A DNA stretch of 64,000 nucleotides. It comes from Multivorans sp965116445 (GTDB taxonomy: Bacteria > Acidobacteriota > Thermoanaerobaculia > Multivoradales > Multivoraceae). Shown here in pieces: positions 17,438 to 26,004 of the stretch; the stretch's first letter is position 1, and every line of letters begins with the position of its first letter. The notes beneath the pieces were generated by a model. It was not told where the DNA came from. It saw nothing but the letters and a program-made list of their open reading frames with translations, and made no database searches. The translations under genes and the position numbers were made by a program. The stretch covers positions 186,001-250,000 of the forward strand of contig OZ220688.1 of the NCBI GenBank assembly GCA_965116445.1. Reading direction: 5' to 3'.

Positions 17438-18571
17438 ATGCGCACGAAGCAGTCGAACGTGACCACGATTCTCGCCACTCTCGGCGCGGCCGTTCTGGCC
17501 TTGGCGCCGGCCGTAGGCGCACAGGCCGACGACATTCCCCGCACCGCGAGCGGCAAGCCCGATCTCTCGGGCTCCTACGATGTCGCCACCCTGACGCCGC
17601 TGTCACGGCCGGCGAGGTTCGGCGACAACCTCTTCCTGACCCAGGAGCAGGCACGGGAGATCGAAGAGCAGGAGCAGGCGCTCCTGGCCCGCGGGCTCGA
17701 GCGCAGCGACCCGAACCGCGACGCTCCGGCCGAGGGCGGAGCCGCGCCGGTCGGCTTCGACGACTCCCAGCGAGAGGATTTAGGCGCGGGGAACGTTGGC
17801 GGCTACAACAGCTTCTGGATCGATCGCGGCGATTCGGCCCTGTCGATCGACGGTGCGTACCGCACCTCGATCATCACCGAGCCGAAGAACGGCCGCCGCC
17901 CGCCCGTGACCGAAGAGGCGCGGGCGCGTCAGGCGGAGCGCAGGAAGCTGACGCCGTTTCGCCCCAACACGGGAACCGCCTGGTGGATCACTGACAACGG
18001 CGCGGACGCGCCGGGACCGTACGACGACATCGAACAGCGTCCGCACGCCGAGCGCTGCCTCATGGGCTTCGGCTCCACGCAGGGACCGCCGATGCTGCCG
18101 GTGCTCTACAACAACCACAAGCGGATCGTGCAGACGGACACCCACGTGATGATCCTGGTCGAGATGAATCACGACGCCCGGGTGATTCGGCTCGACTCGA
18201 AGCACGACGACTCGGGCGTTCGCAAGTGGCTTGGCGACTCGATCGGCTGGTGGGAAGGCGACACGCTCGTCGTGAGCACGAAGAACTTCCGGGATCGACC
18301 CGGCCTCGGCGGCGCCTCACGGGACCTTCACGTGACCGAGCGCTTCTCCCGGCTCGACGAGGACACCCTCCACTACGAGTTCACCGTCGACGACCCCGCA
18401 ACCTGGACCCAGCCCTGGAAGGGTGACTACCTGTGGCCCGAGACCACGAACAAGGTCTACGAGTACGCCTGCCACGAGGGCAACTATGCGATGGGCGCCA
18501 TCATGCGCGGCGCGCGGCTGCTCGAGGAAGAGGCGCTGGCGGTAGCCGCCGAGACGAGCGGCGGCGAGTAG
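17438..18571 (+). CDS. Exported PDxSG/CHEGNY-family protein, paralogue 2
   Basis: 377 residues. Signal peptide (TTILATLGAAVLALAPAVGAQA), then the family motif SGKPDLSGSYDVATLTPLSR. Internal blocks GGYNSFWIDRGDSALSIDGA, RTSIITEPKNGRRPP, NTGTAWWITDNG, ERCLMGFGSTQGPPMLPVLY, QTDTHVMILVEMNHDARVIR and WLGDSIGWWEGDTLVVSTKNF precede the C-terminal YEYACHEGNYAMGAIMRGAR. It is much closer to 20399-21487 than to 4050-5114. ATG at 17438 chosen: CTGGAGG ribosome site and signal peptide begin there. Function unknown; the single conserved Cys-His pair in CHEGNY could bind a metal or be redox-active (guess). Divergent from the broken amidohydrolase across 193 bp. Confidence 0.8.
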   Translation: MRTKQSNVTTILATLGAAVLALAPAVGAQADDIPRTASGKPDLSGSYDVATLTPLSRPARFGDNLFLTQEQAREIEEQEQALLARGLERSDPNRDAPAEGGAAPVGFDDSQREDLGAGNVGGYNSFWIDRGDSALSIDGAYRTSIITEPKNGRRPPVTEEARARQAERRKLTPFRPNTGTAWWITDNGADAPGPYDDIEQRPHAERCLMGFGSTQGPPMLPVLYNNHKRIVQTDTHVMILVEMNHDARVIRLDSKHDDSGVRKWLGDSIGWWEGDTLVVSTKNFRDRPGLGGASRDLHVTERFSRLDEDTLHYEFTVDDPATWTQPWKGDYLWPETTNKVYEYACHEGNYAMGAIMRGARLLEEEALAVAAETSGGE

Positions 18572-18582
18572 CCAGCGTCTCA

Positions 18583-19026
18583 CTACCCGAGCCCAAGCTC
18601 CTTCATCAGCTCCGCCTCCGTAACCCGTGGCCGGTCGTCGGCGAAGTCATACCGATCGGGTTTGGCGTCGCTGTAGATGTGGCGGTCAAGCGCGAAGCCG
18701 GTTGCGTTTTCGAGGGTGTCGACGCTGACGATCAGCATCCCCTCCGGTTCCTGCGCGAGCCGCCAGAACAGGCTCGATCCGCAGCAGGAGCAGAAGCCGC
18801 GCTGCGCCCAGGGAGTGCTCTGGTACCAGGTGAGGCCCTCGTCGTTCAGCCACTCGGTGTTGGGTTCCGGGCAGTGGACGGACATCAGCGGTCCGCCGGA
18901 CCAGCGACGGCAAAGACCGCAGTGGCAGACGCTGTAGGTGCGCTCCGGGACGTCGACCGCGAACTCCACGGCGCCGCAGAGGCACTGGCCGTGCATTCTC
19001 TGACCCGTAGTAGCGGACTCACTCAT
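18583..19026 (-). CDS. GFA/CENP-V-domain zinc protein (glutathione-dependent formaldehyde-activating family)
   Basis: 147 residues with the spaced Cys pattern of the family: GQCLCGAVEF, SVCHCGLCRRWSGG and FCSCCGSSLFW, which should bind two zinc ions. Members related to Gfa condense formaldehyde with glutathione, though most homologues have unproven activity. Its ATG overlaps the stop of the DUF2911 gene (ATGA at 19023-19026), so the two are co-translated. Convergent with paralogue 2, whose stop is only 11 bp away. Confidence 0.85.
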   Translation of the reverse strand: MSESATTGQRMHGQCLCGAVEFAVDVPERTYSVCHCGLCRRWSGGPLMSVHCPEPNTEWLNDEGLTWYQSTPWAQRGFCSCCGSSLFWRLAQEPEGMLIVSVDTLENATGFALDRHIYSDAKPDRYDFADDRPRVTEAELMKELGLG

Positions 19027-19790
19027 GGATTGCCCTCCTCAGCCGGTTCTTCGCCTTCGTCGGCCGGTCCGGCCACGAGGAACGGCACCGAAGCCATCTG
19101 CCGGTCCCAGAGGAGCGCCAACCGGCCCCCCTCCGGGGTCACGTCGAGGAACTGCCAGGACAACTGTTCGAACGAGATCGGCAACGGCTGGAGAACCATG
19201 TCGGTGCGTAGCAGGTCCCGGTCCGGCGTGTAGCCGTAGGCGCCGAACAGCGCTTCGCGTTCCTGGTAGTCGTATGTCTCCTGAGCCGGCCAGGTCGAGA
19301 TGATCAGAATCCACCGCTCCGGGCCGAGCTGGATGAACATCGTGTACTCGCCCGGCTCGAGGCGCGTGTCGTCGATGACGAGCGGCAGTTCCGTGATCAG
19401 CCGGGTCGTGTAGTTTGCGCCCGCGCGCCAAACCGGGGCGCCGTCGTTCAGAAACGCGATGAAGTCCGGCGGCCCGAAGATGTCCCGGCCGCGTCGCAGC
19501 GGCCGGCCGAACTTGACCTCGACCCACGCCCCGTTGACGTAGCCGGAGCGGGGATCGAGATAGCCGCCGATCTGGGCCGCGGCCTCGCCCGCCGGGCTGG
19601 CCGGCTTCCGCTGGGCCATGGCGGCGTCGCCGCCGGCAAGCAGTTCGACGCCCGCGACCAGAATGACTACGGACGCTGCGATGCCGAACCGGCTACTTCG
19701 GCAGGACCCCCGGAGGCCGGCGCTTCGCGCCGGATGCCGACGTGGACGTCGGCGCACCCAGTTTCCACCGAGCAAGCGGCTCACCGCCAC
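19023..19790 (-). CDS. DUF2911 exported protein, start uncertain
   Basis: The mature part reads YVNGAWVEVKFGRPLRRGRD, IFGPPDFIAFLNDGAPVWRAGANYTT (in pieces) and LEPGEYTMFIQ, the DUF2911 pattern of a small beta-sandwich protein. A hydrophobic signal segment (FGIAASVVILVAGVELLAGG) ends at AMAQ. No ATG/GTG/TTG lies immediately before that segment: in-frame starts are a GTG at 19790, a GTG at 19757 and the internal ATG at 19619, which would delete the signal. The 19757 GTG has GGTGGA six nt upstream, but both it and the Arg-rich residues that follow lie inside repeat copy C. Function unknown. Coupled to the GFA gene. Confidence 0.7.
   Translation of the reverse strand: MAVSRLLGGNWVRRRPRRHPARSAGLRGSCRSSRFGIAASVVILVAGVELLAGGDAAMAQRKPASPAGEAAAQIGGYLDPRSGYVNGAWVEVKFGRPLRRGRDIFGPPDFIAFLNDGAPVWRAGANYTTRLITELPLVIDDTRLEPGEYTMFIQLGPERWILIISTWPAQETYDYQEREALFGAYGYTPDRDLLRTDMVLQPLPISFEQLSWQFLDVTPEGGRLALLWDRQMASVPFLVAGPADEGEEPAEEGNP
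19717..19762 (-). repeat. Intergenic structured repeat, short copy C (within the 5' end of the DUF2911 frame)
   Basis: On the minus strand it runs from CTGGGTGCGCC through P1 GCCGACG-tcca-CGTCGGC (19753-19736) to P4 CCGGCGC-gaa-GCGCCGG (19733-19717). P4 is identical to copy A; P1 differs from copy A by a compensated pair (G-C to A-T). Confidence 0.75.
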
Positions 19791-19800
19791 CGAGCCAGTG

Positions 19801-20280
19801 CTACTTGACCGCCTCGAGCGGGATTTCGAACTCCTGGCCGCTGGCCACCTCGACCGAGATGACGAACTTGTCGTCGGCGGGCCGGCTGTAGGCGAGCTTG
19901 GCCAGAGAGCCGTTGCCTTCGCCCGTGTTCTCGAACCTGATCATCCGGTCCTTCGACTCGACGAGCTTCATCACCTGGAAACCCTCGTAGCGAGGCTTCA
20001 TGCCGGGGTCCCACTGCTTGAGGCGCAGCACTAGGGAGTCGTTCTCCTCCTCGATCGAGATCAACTCGATCATGTTCGTCGTGCCGTCGGGCGAGAAGCC
20101 GCGGACCCGGGCCACCATCGAGCCGTTCTTGGGCACCGCCCAGTTCTCCTCCAGGGACGGGCCGCTCCAGGTCCCGGTCATCCAGGCCAGGTCTTCGACC
20201 CTGGGGCCGTGGTTGTCAGCGGCCACGCCAGTCACGGCCAGGAACATAGCGATCAACAGAACGAACAGAGTGCGGCGCAT
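19801..20280 (-). CDS. Small exported protein, DUF6265-like
   Basis: 159 residues with a clean signal peptide (MRRTLFVLLIAMFLAVTGVAA). The mature start VEDLAWMTGTWSGPSLEENW, followed by NGSMVARVRGF and WDPGMKPRYEG, resembles DUF6265/lipocalin-like proteins in which LAWLxGxW opens a beta-barrel. Biochemical role unknown. Ribosome site GGAGG upstream. Same strand as DUF2911/GFA downstream, separated by repeat copy C. Confidence 0.7.
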   Translation of the reverse strand: MRRTLFVLLIAMFLAVTGVAADNHGPRVEDLAWMTGTWSGPSLEENWAVPKNGSMVARVRGFSPDGTTNMIELISIEEENDSLVLRLKQWDPGMKPRYEGFQVMKLVESKDRMIRFENTGEGNGSLAKLAYSRPADDKFVISVEVASGQEFEIPLEAVK

Positions 20281-20398
20281 CGATTGTCCTCCAGGGAGTT
20301 GAGCCGCCGACCATAGCAGCCGCCGATGTGTTCGGCCGTGGTACCTGGAGGGCGCCCCCCGGAACCCGACCAGCCGGGCGGGTGCAACCCGGGAACAG

Positions 20399-21487
20399 CT
20401 ACTCGGAACCGCCGCCGCCGGTCGACGCGGCGTCGCCTTCGAGGGCTTCTTCCTCGAGCAGCCGGGCGCCGCGCAGAATGCCGCCCAAGGCGTAGTTGCC
20501 TTCGTGGCAGGCGTACTCGTAGACCTTGTTCGTGCTGGCGGGCCAGGGGTACTCGCCGCCCCAGGGCTCGGTCCAGGTGTTCGGGTCGTCGACGGTGAAG
20601 CCGTAGAGCAGGGTGTCCTCGTCGATGCGGCTGAAGCGCTCGGTGATCACCATCTCCTTCGAGCCCTGGGTGAAGCTGTAGTCGTCGCCGAAGTTCTTCG
20701 TCGTGACGACCAGGGTGTCGCCGTCCCAGCGGCCGACCGATTCGCCGAGCCAGCTCTCCACGTTGTCGTCGTGTTCGGAGTCGATGCGGATCACCCGTGC
20801 GTCGTGGTTCATCTCGACCAGGATCATCACGTGGGTGTCGGTCTGCACGATCCGCTTCATGTTGTTGTACATGACGGGCATGGCCGGCGGTCCGGCGGTG
20901 GAGCCGAAGCCGAGCAGGCAGCGCTCTGCGTGCGGGCGGAGCTCCGGGTCGTCGTACGGGCCGAACTCGCGGTCAATCCACCAGGCGGTGCCGGTGTTCT
21001 CGTGGCGGAAGGCTGCCCCTTCCGCGAACCGCTTCTTCGCGGCGTCGGTGAGCGCCGGCATCCTGCCGTTCGCGGGCTCGGTGATGATCGACGTGCGGTA
21101 CTTGCCGTCGAGCTGGAAGTTGCCGTCTCCGATGTCGACGTAGAAGGCGTTGTAGCCGCCGACCTTGCCGGCGGCGCCGGTGAACTCGGGCGCGTAGATG
21201 CCGGTGCCCCCCTCCGGCGGCGCCTCGCGATTCGGGTCGCTAGGCGCGTAATCCTTCTCGAAGTTCGACTGCCAGTGATCCGCGATCGCCTTGGCCTCTT
21301 CCGGGGTCAGGGTCAGGTTCTCGCCGTACTGCGCGGGTCGCTGGAGAGGAGTCAGCGTCGCGACGTCGTAGGTCCCGGAGAGATCGGGCTTGCCGTCGTG
21401 CCGGCGCGGAATGTCGTCGGACGCGACGATGGCGCCTGCCGCCGCGAAGGCGAGCAGGGTCGTGAGGATGAGGGTGCGTCTTGCCAT
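20399..21487 (-). CDS. Exported PDxSG/CHEGNY-family protein, paralogue 3
   Basis: 362 residues: signal peptide (LTTLLAFAAAGAIVAS), then DGKPDLSGTYDVATLTPLQR. It shares almost every block with 17438-18571: the SDPNREAPPEGG region, RTSIITEPANGRMP, NTGTAWWID, ERCLLGFGSTAGPPAMPVMY, QTDTHVMILVEMNHDARVIR, TRW-type SRIDEDTLLYGFTVDDP and the C-terminal YEYACHEGNYALGGILRGAR. This suggests a local duplication. GGAGGA ribosome site. Function unknown; conserved acidic, Trp and Cys-His residues and export are the only clues. Confidence 0.8.
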   Translation of the reverse strand: MARRTLILTTLLAFAAAGAIVASDDIPRRHDGKPDLSGTYDVATLTPLQRPAQYGENLTLTPEEAKAIADHWQSNFEKDYAPSDPNREAPPEGGTGIYAPEFTGAAGKVGGYNAFYVDIGDGNFQLDGKYRTSIITEPANGRMPALTDAAKKRFAEGAAFRHENTGTAWWIDREFGPYDDPELRPHAERCLLGFGSTAGPPAMPVMYNNMKRIVQTDTHVMILVEMNHDARVIRIDSEHDDNVESWLGESVGRWDGDTLVVTTKNFGDDYSFTQGSKEMVITERFSRIDEDTLLYGFTVDDPNTWTEPWGGEYPWPASTNKVYEYACHEGNYALGGILRGARLLEEEALEGDAASTGGGGSE

Positions 21488-21578
21488 GTGCGGCGTCCTC
21501 CGGGTCGTGGCCAGCGTTCTTCGGCCGATCCTGGGTTTTCGAACAGTACGGCCATCTTAGCCGGAAGCTGCCAGCGGT

Positions 21579-21827
21579 TCAGGATTCGCCCGGTCCGACG
21601 ATCCGGTCCGTCGTCGTGTCGCGGCGGACCTCGAACCAGCGCCGGCAGCCCTGGGCATGGAACCAGCGCTCGGTGACGACGCCTTCTTCGTTGTTGTGCA
21701 TGAACGCGAGGTCGACATCCCGTTCGTCCGGGTCCGTCAAGTGCTCCGGCGCGCGCCGGATCTCGCCATGGACGAACTCGTGGACCGAACGGACGCCGCA
21801 GTTGGGGCAGGGGATGCGGAGGCTCAT
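21579..21827 (-). CDS. soxD: Sarcosine oxidase delta subunit
   Basis: 82 residues. MSLRIPCPNCGVRSVHEFVHG opens with the CxxC pair, and HAQGCRRWFEVRRDTTTDRI closes with the His/Cys and WF..RDT motif of the zinc-binding delta subunit of heterotetrameric sarcosine oxidase. Start at 21827 chosen because a longer upstream frame only shadows soxB. It begins 2 nt after the soxB stop, third in the soxA-B-D operon. The delta subunit binds zinc and helps hold the alpha-beta interface. Confidence 0.88.
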   Translation of the reverse strand: MSLRIPCPNCGVRSVHEFVHGEIRRAPEHLTDPDERDVDLAFMHNNEEGVVTERWFHAQGCRRWFEVRRDTTTDRIVGPGES

Positions 21828-21829
21828 CG

Positions 21830-23038
21830 TTAGTGCGTCCCGGCCGAGCCGCGGTCGGCCATCGTGCGGTCGCGCGCGAAGCGATCGAGGCCGAAGGGGG
21901 CGATGAGTTCCGGCGTCTTGCCGGTCGCGATGAGCTTCGCCATCTGCTCGCCGCCGGCCGGGATGGCCTTGAACCCCCACGTGCCCCAGCCGGTCGTGAT
22001 GTAGAAGCCGGGAACGCCGGTCGGGCCGAGGATCGGCGAGTAGTCAGGGCTCATGTCGCAGACGCCTGTCCATTGCCGGAGCACGCGCAGGTCCGACATG
22101 AAGGGAAGCAGGTACAGGGCCCGCCGGCAGACGTGCTGCACGAAGTCGTGGCTGGAGCGGTAGGAAAAGCTGGGCTGCGGGTCGATCTCGGCGCCCAGGA
22201 GCATCTCGCCGCGGGCCGTCTGCGAGGCGTAGAAGAAGAGCTCCGAGGAGGCGACGATGGGCCCGAACTGGCGCCGGTAGTGGTTGGTGACGAACGCCTG
22301 CAGGCGGTGCGTGCGGATGGGCAGTCGCACACCGGCCATCGCGGCGAGCCGGCTGACATGGCCGCCGACGGCCGAGACGACGGCGCCGGCGGCAACGTCG
22401 CCCGCCGCGGTCCGGACACCGGCGACCCGGTCGCCGTCGAGGATCAGGCCTTTTACCGGCAGGTTCTGATGGACATGCGCGCCGTGCTCCATCGCGCCCT
22501 CGGCGAGCGCCCAGACGACGCGGTCGTGGCGGGCGGTGGCGCCGGCCGGGTGGTAGGAGGCGCCGAGCACGGGCCAGCGGCCGCCGCCGTCCATGTCGAC
22601 CTGGGGGCAGAGTTCCTGGATCCGTAGTGGCCCGACGAACTCGGTTTCCGCGCCGAACTCGGTGTTCAGCTTCGCACGCATTCGCTCGGTCCGAACAGCC
22701 GCTTCGGAGTGCGCCATCCACAGGATGCCCTTCTCCTGGTGCATGAGCCAGCGCCCGGTCTCCTCTTCCAGGCCGCGGTAGAGGTCGACGCTGCGTTGGT
22801 AGAAGCGGACGGCGGCCGGGATGCCGTAGTTGGCGCGGATGATCGTCGTGTTCCGGCCCGAGTTGCCGCTGCCGATGTAACCGCGTTCGAACACGGCGAC
22901 GTTCGACATCCCGTGGCGAGTTGCCAGGTAGTAGGCGGTGGCGAGGCCGTGCCCGCCGGCGCCGACGATCACGACGTCGTAGGCCTTCTTCGGCGGCCGC
23001 CAGGTCAGCCTCATCTGGCGTTCCGTGAACTCGTTCAT
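21830..23038 (-). CDS. soxB: Sarcosine oxidase beta subunit (FAD/FMN)
   Basis: 402 residues, the normal SoxB length. The dinucleotide-binding fold is YDVVIVGAGGHGLATAYYLA (residues about 19-38), with the VFERGYIGSGNSGRNTTIIR loop typical of SoxB. The C-terminal GFYITTGWGTWGFKAIPAGG is the second FAD-contacting block. The subunit oxidises sarcosine to an imine and passes electrons to covalently bound FMN; the methyl group goes to folate on the alpha subunit. The ATG overlaps the soxA stop (ATGA, 23035-23038). Longer upstream frame rejected as a shadow of soxA. Confidence 0.9.
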   Translation of the reverse strand: MNEFTERQMRLTWRPPKKAYDVVIVGAGGHGLATAYYLATRHGMSNVAVFERGYIGSGNSGRNTTIIRANYGIPAAVRFYQRSVDLYRGLEEETGRWLMHQEKGILWMAHSEAAVRTERMRAKLNTEFGAETEFVGPLRIQELCPQVDMDGGGRWPVLGASYHPAGATARHDRVVWALAEGAMEHGAHVHQNLPVKGLILDGDRVAGVRTAAGDVAAGAVVSAVGGHVSRLAAMAGVRLPIRTHRLQAFVTNHYRRQFGPIVASSELFFYASQTARGEMLLGAEIDPQPSFSYRSSHDFVQHVCRRALYLLPFMSDLRVLRQWTGVCDMSPDYSPILGPTGVPGFYITTGWGTWGFKAIPAGGEQMAKLIATGKTPELIAPFGLDRFARDRTMADRGSAGTH

Positions 23039-25983
23039 GCCGCTCCAACGGAGTCGTGGCCGAGCGCCCGGATCAGACGGCGCTTCAAGGCGGCGGCGAA
23101 CGGCGTCGGCGCCAGGAGCAACGTCCGCCCGGTCTCGAACCACAGCGTGACCGGGATGCCGGCGACTTCGCCCTGGGCCAGCGCCGGCCGCGCGGCGGGT
23201 CGTTCCCAATCGCATTCGCGGTCGAGGAACCGCTCCGCATCGGCGGCATCGAGCCAGGCGCAGGAGAAGCCGGTCTCGCGCCGGACGATTGCGTGGGGAT
23301 CGCCGGGGACATCGAAGTCGGTCGGGGCCGTGACCAGGAGCTCGTCGTCGGCGATGCGGAGGGCGAGCGCATCGCCCCGCCACGGCGCGTCTGCCGTCAG
23401 GGCGTCGAGTGCCGCCGGAGCGGCGACGACCCGGGTCGCCTCGAGCCGCCGGAGCCGCGGCGGGCCGGAGGGTGTCTCGCCGGCCATGTCCGTTGCTTCG
23501 GGGCGCTCGTCGGGGAAGTTGCAGACCTCCTCCGGCGACTCGGTCGCGAGGTCGACGGTTACGCGGGCCCGCTTGCCGTCCGGGTCGTAGAGGGGACGGT
23601 CGACGCGGCGAGCGGACCGGTCGTCGACCGTCACCTCGCGGGGCAGGTTCCCCTCCTCGTCCAGGTAGAGCCAGCCGAGCATCGCGGCGCCGCCGTCGGT
23701 TGCCGCCGCGGGGCCGGGGAGCGAGTCGGAGCTTTCTGCGACAGCCGGTGCGGGGCGCGGGCCCGCGTCCGACGTCACGTAGCCGGCATGGCGGTCGCCG
23801 TCGAAGATGGCCGAGCCCTCGGCGGAGGAGAGGTCGAGGTCGCCAGCCTCGCTCCTTCCGCCGCTCCGCAGCAGCACGAGCCGCTTGTCGAGCGGCTGCC
23901 TGTTCGTTCTCAGGATCGCCTGACGGCCGATGAAGTCGCCCTTGTCCATGTCGACCGCCCACTCATGGCCGAGCCGGCGGGGCGTCGAGTCGTAGTCCGT
24001 GTCCTGACCGACCACGATGTGGCCCTTCTCGGTGCGCAGGCGGAGCAGGGTCTTCAGGCCGTGAGGCATCACGTCGAACCCGGCGCCCGCCTCGAGCAGC
24101 CGTCGCCAGAGCGTGATGGCGTCGCCGGCGGCATGGTGGAGCTCGTACGACAGCTCGCCCGTGAAGCTCAACCGCATCACCCGGCAGTCGATGCCGGCGA
24201 CGCGCAATCGACGGTGGCGGCCGAACGCCGGCAGCTCTCGGGCGCCGGCGCGCGCCAGCAGCCTTGCCGCCTGGGGGCCGGTCACGTTGATCGCGGCGAG
24301 CGAGGCGGTCCGGTTCAGGATCCGGACATCGAAGCCTGAGGCCTCGGCCCAGTCGCGCAGCCACAGTTCGAAGAAGTGCGCCCCGCCGGAGGTCGAAGTG
24401 AGGAAGAACCGGTTGCCGCCGCCTGGCGCGGCAGAAGGTCCGGAATCCGGCCCGTCGCAGCCGGTGTCCGCCGCGCATGCTCGTGGAGCTTCTTCCCGGC
24501 AGAGCATGCCGTCGTCGAGCACGTAACCGCGCTCGTCCAGCATGAGGACGTAGCGACAGCGGCCGGGCCTGATCGCCCCGACCCGGGTGGGGACGATTCG
24601 CTCCAGGAAGGCCTCGGCGTCCGGCCCGGCGACGACAAACTTGCCGAGCGGGCTCACGTCGCCGAGCGAGACGCGTTCGCGCACGGCGGCGTACTCTTCG
24701 TCCGGCCGACGACAGGTCCAGGGCCGCCACCAGCCGCCGGCGCGGTCCATCCGTGCGCCGAGGCGCAGGTGCTCGTCGTGAAGCGGCGACCGGGCGGTCA
24801 CCGCGGTGTGCGCGCCGGCGGCCAGTTCGCGTACCGTGAGTTGCCGGTTGAGTGGCCGGGCGGTGAAGGCGGGTTGGAACCGGCCTCCCCGTTCCAGCAG
24901 GAAGCTCCGAAGGTACGGCAGGCAGACACCGCCCTGGCAGGCGCCGGTACCCGCAAGGGTCGCCCGCTTGAGCAGATCCATCTCGCGGAAGCCGCGGTTC
25001 CACACGCCGTCGAGATCGGCGACGGTGACGCCGCTGCACGGGCACACCGTTCCTTCTCGCGGGCAGGGAGGCAGTTCGGATTCCGCCGCGGCGCCGCCGA
25101 CGATGCGGACGGGGAGATCCGAGGCCATCCGGGCCAGCGCGTTCCGTGGATTGCGGCCGAGGCCCAGAACCGCCGTGTCGCATGCGAACCGCTCCTCCGG
25201 CGCATCGCCGTCGCCGTACCGGCGAACGACCACCGCCTCGACCCGGCCGTGGCCTTCGAAGCGGACGAGGTCCCACCCCCGCTCGCCGAGCGGGAGGTGG
25301 CGGCCATGGATACCCGCCGACAGGCCGGGCACCGCCTGGCCCAGCGACACGACACTGCCGAAATCGATGCCGGCCGTTGAAAGGTCGGCGGCCGCGCGGA
25401 CTGTCATCAGGCCTTCGAGGTCGCTGCCGGGAACGACTGGCTGGACCTCCGCGGACCCTGTGGCAACCACGATTTCGCGCTTGGGATGAACGTGGAGCAC
25501 ACCCCCGGCGTCGTCCGACGCGACGACCAGTGGCCCGGGATAGACGCCGGTGACCTGCTGGCCGTCCCGGGCGTCCAGGGTGACGACGTCGAGGCCCGCC
25601 TTCCTTGCCTCCCGGGCGGCATCGCGCCCGGAGTCGCCTTGTCCGATGACGACCGTGTCGCAGTGGACGTGGTGCGCGGGGGCCGCGTTTCCGGCCGGCG
25701 CCGGCTCGTCGCGCAGCAGTGGCGGTTCCTCGCCTTCCAGGTGATCCCGCCGTACGACCAGGCCGTCTCGCGCCGGCACCTGACAACTCCGCGTGTAGGC
25801 GACGCCATCGACGGTCACAAGGCAGTTCGGACAGTCGCCGGCCAGACACAGGCAGCCGCCCCCGGTCGGGTGCAGACGGGCGCGAACCATTGCGACCAGC
25901 ACGCTGTCGCCCGCTTGGGCCTCGACCGGTCTTCCCTCTACCTCAACGTGGACCACGGCTCGAAATGGTACTGAGGTCCTCAA
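23035..25983 (-). CDS. soxA: Sarcosine oxidase alpha subunit with C-terminal gamma-like domain (SoxA-SoxG fusion)
   Basis: 982 residues. In order: a plant-type [2Fe-2S] domain with Cys46-x4-Cys51-x2-Cys54-x12-Cys67; a nucleotide-binding region (TVVIGQGDSGRDAA, GxGxxG); a BFD-like Cys cluster (VCPCSGVT ... GACQGGVCLP); a GcvT-type folate domain (WWRPWTCRRPDEEYAAVRER to RTEKGHIVVGQDTD); then an extra ~200 residues including a Pro/Ala-rich linker and a second small domain (VAAPAALDALTADAPWRGDA, FSCAWLDAADAERFLDREC) resembling SoxG. No separate soxG follows, supporting fusion. The reaction is N-demethylation of sarcosine, giving methylene-folate. The TTG start lacks a visible ribosome site; GTG at 25956 is an alternative. 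An IS ends about 22 bp upstream. Confidence 0.85.
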   Translation of the reverse strand: MRTSVPFRAVVHVEVEGRPVEAQAGDSVLVAMVRARLHPTGGGCLCLAGDCPNCLVTVDGVAYTRSCQVPARDGLVVRRDHLEGEEPPLLRDEPAPAGNAAPAHHVHCDTVVIGQGDSGRDAAREARKAGLDVVTLDARDGQQVTGVYPGPLVVASDDAGGVLHVHPKREIVVATGSAEVQPVVPGSDLEGLMTVRAAADLSTAGIDFGSVVSLGQAVPGLSAGIHGRHLPLGERGWDLVRFEGHGRVEAVVVRRYGDGDAPEERFACDTAVLGLGRNPRNALARMASDLPVRIVGGAAAESELPPCPREGTVCPCSGVTVADLDGVWNRGFREMDLLKRATLAGTGACQGGVCLPYLRSFLLERGGRFQPAFTARPLNRQLTVRELAAGAHTAVTARSPLHDEHLRLGARMDRAGGWWRPWTCRRPDEEYAAVRERVSLGDVSPLGKFVVAGPDAEAFLERIVPTRVGAIRPGRCRYVLMLDERGYVLDDGMLCREEAPRACAADTGCDGPDSGPSAAPGGGNRFFLTSTSGGAHFFELWLRDWAEASGFDVRILNRTASLAAINVTGPQAARLLARAGARELPAFGRHRRLRVAGIDCRVMRLSFTGELSYELHHAAGDAITLWRRLLEAGAGFDVMPHGLKTLLRLRTEKGHIVVGQDTDYDSTPRRLGHEWAVDMDKGDFIGRQAILRTNRQPLDKRLVLLRSGGRSEAGDLDLSSAEGSAIFDGDRHAGYVTSDAGPRPAPAVAESSDSLPGPAAATDGGAAMLGWLYLDEEGNLPREVTVDDRSARRVDRPLYDPDGKRARVTVDLATESPEEVCNFPDERPEATDMAGETPSGPPRLRRLEATRVVAAPAALDALTADAPWRGDALALRIADDELLVTAPTDFDVPGDPHAIVRRETGFSCAWLDAADAERFLDRECDWERPAARPALAQGEVAGIPVTLWFETGRTLLLAPTPFAAALKRRLIRALGHDSVGAA

Positions 25984-26004
25984 GGCTGGTGGCCGGAACG
26001 TGCC

